Positions 4,722 through 6,012 of a DNA stretch of 6,012 nucleotides are shown in pieces; position 1 is the stretch's first letter; each line of letters opens with the position of its first letter. This stretch comes from Betaproteobacteria bacterium (GTDB lineage Bacteria; Pseudomonadota; Gammaproteobacteria; Burkholderiales; SG8-39): positions 1 to 6,012 of the forward strand of contig VGIE01000156.1 in the NCBI GenBank assembly GCA_016867955.1. The letters run 5' to 3'. Below the pieces are notes generated by a model that ran no database searches, was not told the DNA's origin, and worked only from the letters and a program-made list of their open reading frames with translations. The position numbers and the translations under genes are program-made.

Positions 4722-5848
4722 TACAGCTTGACCGCGTTGTCGCAGGTGATCTTCTTCTTCAGCCGCTCCGGCATGCCGCTGAACTGCTTGCTGATGTTTT
4801 CCTGGGAATCCGGCCACAGGCCGTCCGGGTGCGGGAAGTCCGAACCCCACATCAGCGAGTCTTCGCCGATCAGGTCGACCAGCCGCATGCCCAGGAAGTC
4901 CAGCTGGAAGGTCGCCTTGCACTGGCGCTTCCAGTACTCCGAGGGCTTCAGCTTCAGTGGCAGGTCCTTGTACTGGTCGCTGAACTCGTAGTCCATGCGC
5001 TCCAGCACGTATGGAATCCACGACAGGCCGCTTTCAGCGAACACCATGCTCAGGCCGGGGAAGCGCTCCAGCGCCCCGCCGAACATCATCTGCATCAGCG
5101 TGTCCACCGCGGCCAGCGGCGACTTGCCGAGCAGCACGGCATTGTTGGCGCGCGATTCCATGTGCGTCCAGTGCGCCGGGTCCGGCGTAAGGAGGTAGGG
5201 CGTGATGTGGACATGCAGCGGCAGCGCCGCCTCCTGCATCACCGCCCACAGCGGGTCCCACTGGCGCTCGAACAGCGGAATGGCGCCGCCGCCGAGCGAC
5301 ATCTCGACGCCGCGCAGCCCCATCGCGGCCACGCGCTTCGCCTCGGCCACCGCCGCCTGCGCATTGTTGCCGGGAATCAGCCCGAGCCCGATCAGGCGCT
5401 TGGGGCTGGCCTTGCAGAAATCGGCCAGCCAGTCGTTGTAGATGCGCGTGATTTCCGCGCCCGCCTTGCCGTCGTTGACGCGGTTCACGGCTCCGAGGAT
5501 GCCGTAGAGCACCTCGGCCTGGATGCCGTCGCGGTCCTGGTCCTTGAGGCGCAGCTCGGGGTTGGTCAGGCGGCGCGCAGTGCGCGCGGCGTCGCTGTAG
5601 AGGCCTTCGGCCGCCATGCGGTCGGCACGGTCGATCTTGCCTGACACGTACTTGCGGCCGCCGGAGCCCATGGCGCAGGCCAGCCCGAAAATCTGCCCGC
5701 GCTTGTTCATCCAGGTCGGGCCGTCGGGAGCGTCGCCAACATAGGGCATCAGATCCTTCACCGCGGCGTTGGCATTGTTCACGAACAGGTCGGGAGGCAT
5801 CCAGCCCAGGTCGAGATGGCAGTCGGCCGAAACGCATTGATATTGCAT
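4712..5848 (-). CDS. Amidohydrolase-2 family metal-dependent hydrolase or decarboxylase
   Basis: Cytoplasmic TIM-barrel enzyme of the Amidohydro_2 / ACMSD-like group, 378 residues. Family members hydrolyse or non-oxidatively decarboxylate ring and carboxylate substrates using a divalent metal. The first strand carries S-A-D-C-H-L-D, a D-x-H variant (Asp9, His11) of the H-x-H ligand pair. P-L-H-V-H-I supplies His212/His214. F-A-E-S-G-L-S-W-I-P-Y-V-L-E-R-M-D (270-286) stands where ACMSD-type enzymes have a catalytic histidine, here Glu272 and Ser. M-W-G-S-D-F-P-H-P-D-G-L-W-P (333-346) carries the conserved Asp337 and His340. This E-S-G plus S-D-F-P-H-P-D-G pattern is common in a large, mostly uncharacterised subgroup. 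The start is ATG 5848, set by GGAGG (5859-5855) 6 nt upstream. The ATG at 5854 directly abuts the GGAGG, and the ATG at 5881 lacks a site. It is the first gene of the - strand series and is followed closely by the transporter. Confidence 0.88.
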   Translation of the reverse strand: MQYQCVSADCHLDLGWMPPDLFVNNANAAVKDLMPYVGDAPDGPTWMNKRGQIFGLACAMGSGGRKYVSGKIDRADRMAAEGLYSDAARTARRLTNPELRLKDQDRDGIQAEVLYGILGAVNRVNDGKAGAEITRIYNDWLADFCKASPKRLIGLGLIPGNNAQAAVAEAKRVAAMGLRGVEMSLGGGAIPLFERQWDPLWAVMQEAALPLHVHITPYLLTPDPAHWTHMESRANNAVLLGKSPLAAVDTLMQMMFGGALERFPGLSMVFAESGLSWIPYVLERMDYEFSDQYKDLPLKLKPSEYWKRQCKATFQLDFLGMRLVDLIGEDSLMWGSDFPHPDGLWPDSQENISKQFSGMPERLKKKITCDNAVKLYRL

Positions 5849-5854
5849 GGTCAT

Positions 5855-5859
5855 CCTCC
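5855..5859 (-). promoter_or_regulatory. Ribosome binding site choosing the amidohydrolase start
   Basis: GGAGG followed by a 6-nt spacer (ATGACC) to the ATG at 5848. The in-frame ATG inside that spacer (5854) directly abuts the GGAGG, so 5848 is preferred. Confidence 0.75.
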
Positions 5860-5894
5860 AGTTCAATTTCCGATGCCGCATCCTATCTGCAGCC

Positions 5895-5935
5895 TGCCTT
5901 ATCGCACAAACGGTAAAAAATGCAATGCCTTATCG
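5895..5935. repeat. 10-bp direct repeat pair upstream of the amidohydrolase, 31 bp apart
   Basis: TGCCTTATCG occurs at 5895-5904 and again at 5926-5935, an exact 10-bp match with starts 31 bp apart, close to three helical turns. One copy covers the candidate -10 and the other lies immediately upstream of the candidate -35. This is the geometry expected of paired operator sites for a transcription factor. No regulator gene is in the window. Confidence 0.5.
5898..5925 (-). promoter_or_regulatory. Candidate sigma-70-type promoter for the amidohydrolase
   Basis: On the - strand TTGCAT (5925-5920) is followed by 16 nt and then GATAAG (5903-5898), in the only A/T-rich patch upstream of the amidohydrolase. 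Each hexamer is a partial match to consensus (3 and 4 of 6). Transcription would begin near 5890, leaving a leader of about 40 nt. The flanking 5945-6012 is extremely GC-rich and shows no gene I can support. Confidence 0.4.
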
Positions 5936-6012
5936 GATTTTCCGGCAACGATTCCCGCCGTCAGCGCGCCCGCCCTCTCGCGCCCGCAGCCCCCGAGCCC
6001 CCCGCCCGCCGG

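Noticed and set aside
3956..5644. 562-codon open frame on the + strand opposite the transporter and amidohydrolase
   Set aside because: It is a His/Gln/Arg/Ala-rich translation with no recognisable motifs. It is the antisense shadow expected where stop codons are rare in GC-rich genes; both - strand genes have clear families.

Overview
This is a GC-rich window (strikingly G/C at third codon positions) with the gene families and spacing of an aerobic proteobacterium, most likely beta- or gammaproteobacterial. The lineage is inferred from gene style only; no rRNA or other marker is present. No tRNA, rRNA, CRISPR array, insertion sequence or phage gene is visible, and no stretch over 300 bases lacks a gene.

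Layout. On the + strand only the 3' end of a SnoaL/NTF2-like gene is present (2-268). Everything else is on the - strand, so transcription runs from right to left. In that order the genes are: an amidohydrolase-2 family enzyme (5848-4712); an MFS transporter (4705-3455), starting 6 nt after the amidohydrolase stop and in the same frame; a 67-residue tryptophan-containing small protein with a textbook ribosome binding site (3393-3190); a short split-barrel PPOX-family protein (3167-2790); an exported conserved protein of unknown function that appears to carry a one-base frameshift (2652-1364); and an exported alpha/beta hydrolase (1329-280) that converges on the SnoaL-like gene, with 11 nt between the two stop codons.

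Function. The amidohydrolase and MFS pair looks like a catabolic or transport unit: a TIM-barrel metal hydrolase or decarboxylase with a carrier for its substrate or product. A SnoaL-like gene nearby is common in accessory catabolic regions. The small protein and PPOX gene form a second tight pair, and the exported unknown plus exported hydrolase form a third. Whether the three pairs share one transcript is not resolved. A candidate promoter with a 10-bp direct repeat lies upstream of the amidohydrolase, and another candidate promoter with an inverted repeat lies upstream of the exported unknown.

Nothing here is a clearly new biological system. The points most worth a second look are the frameshift sitting on a 12-bp perfect palindrome, the two GC-rich hairpins bracketing the TTG start of the transporter, the 31-bp-spaced direct repeat upstream of the amidohydrolase, and the small W-containing protein paired with a PPOX protein whose cofactor is uncertain.
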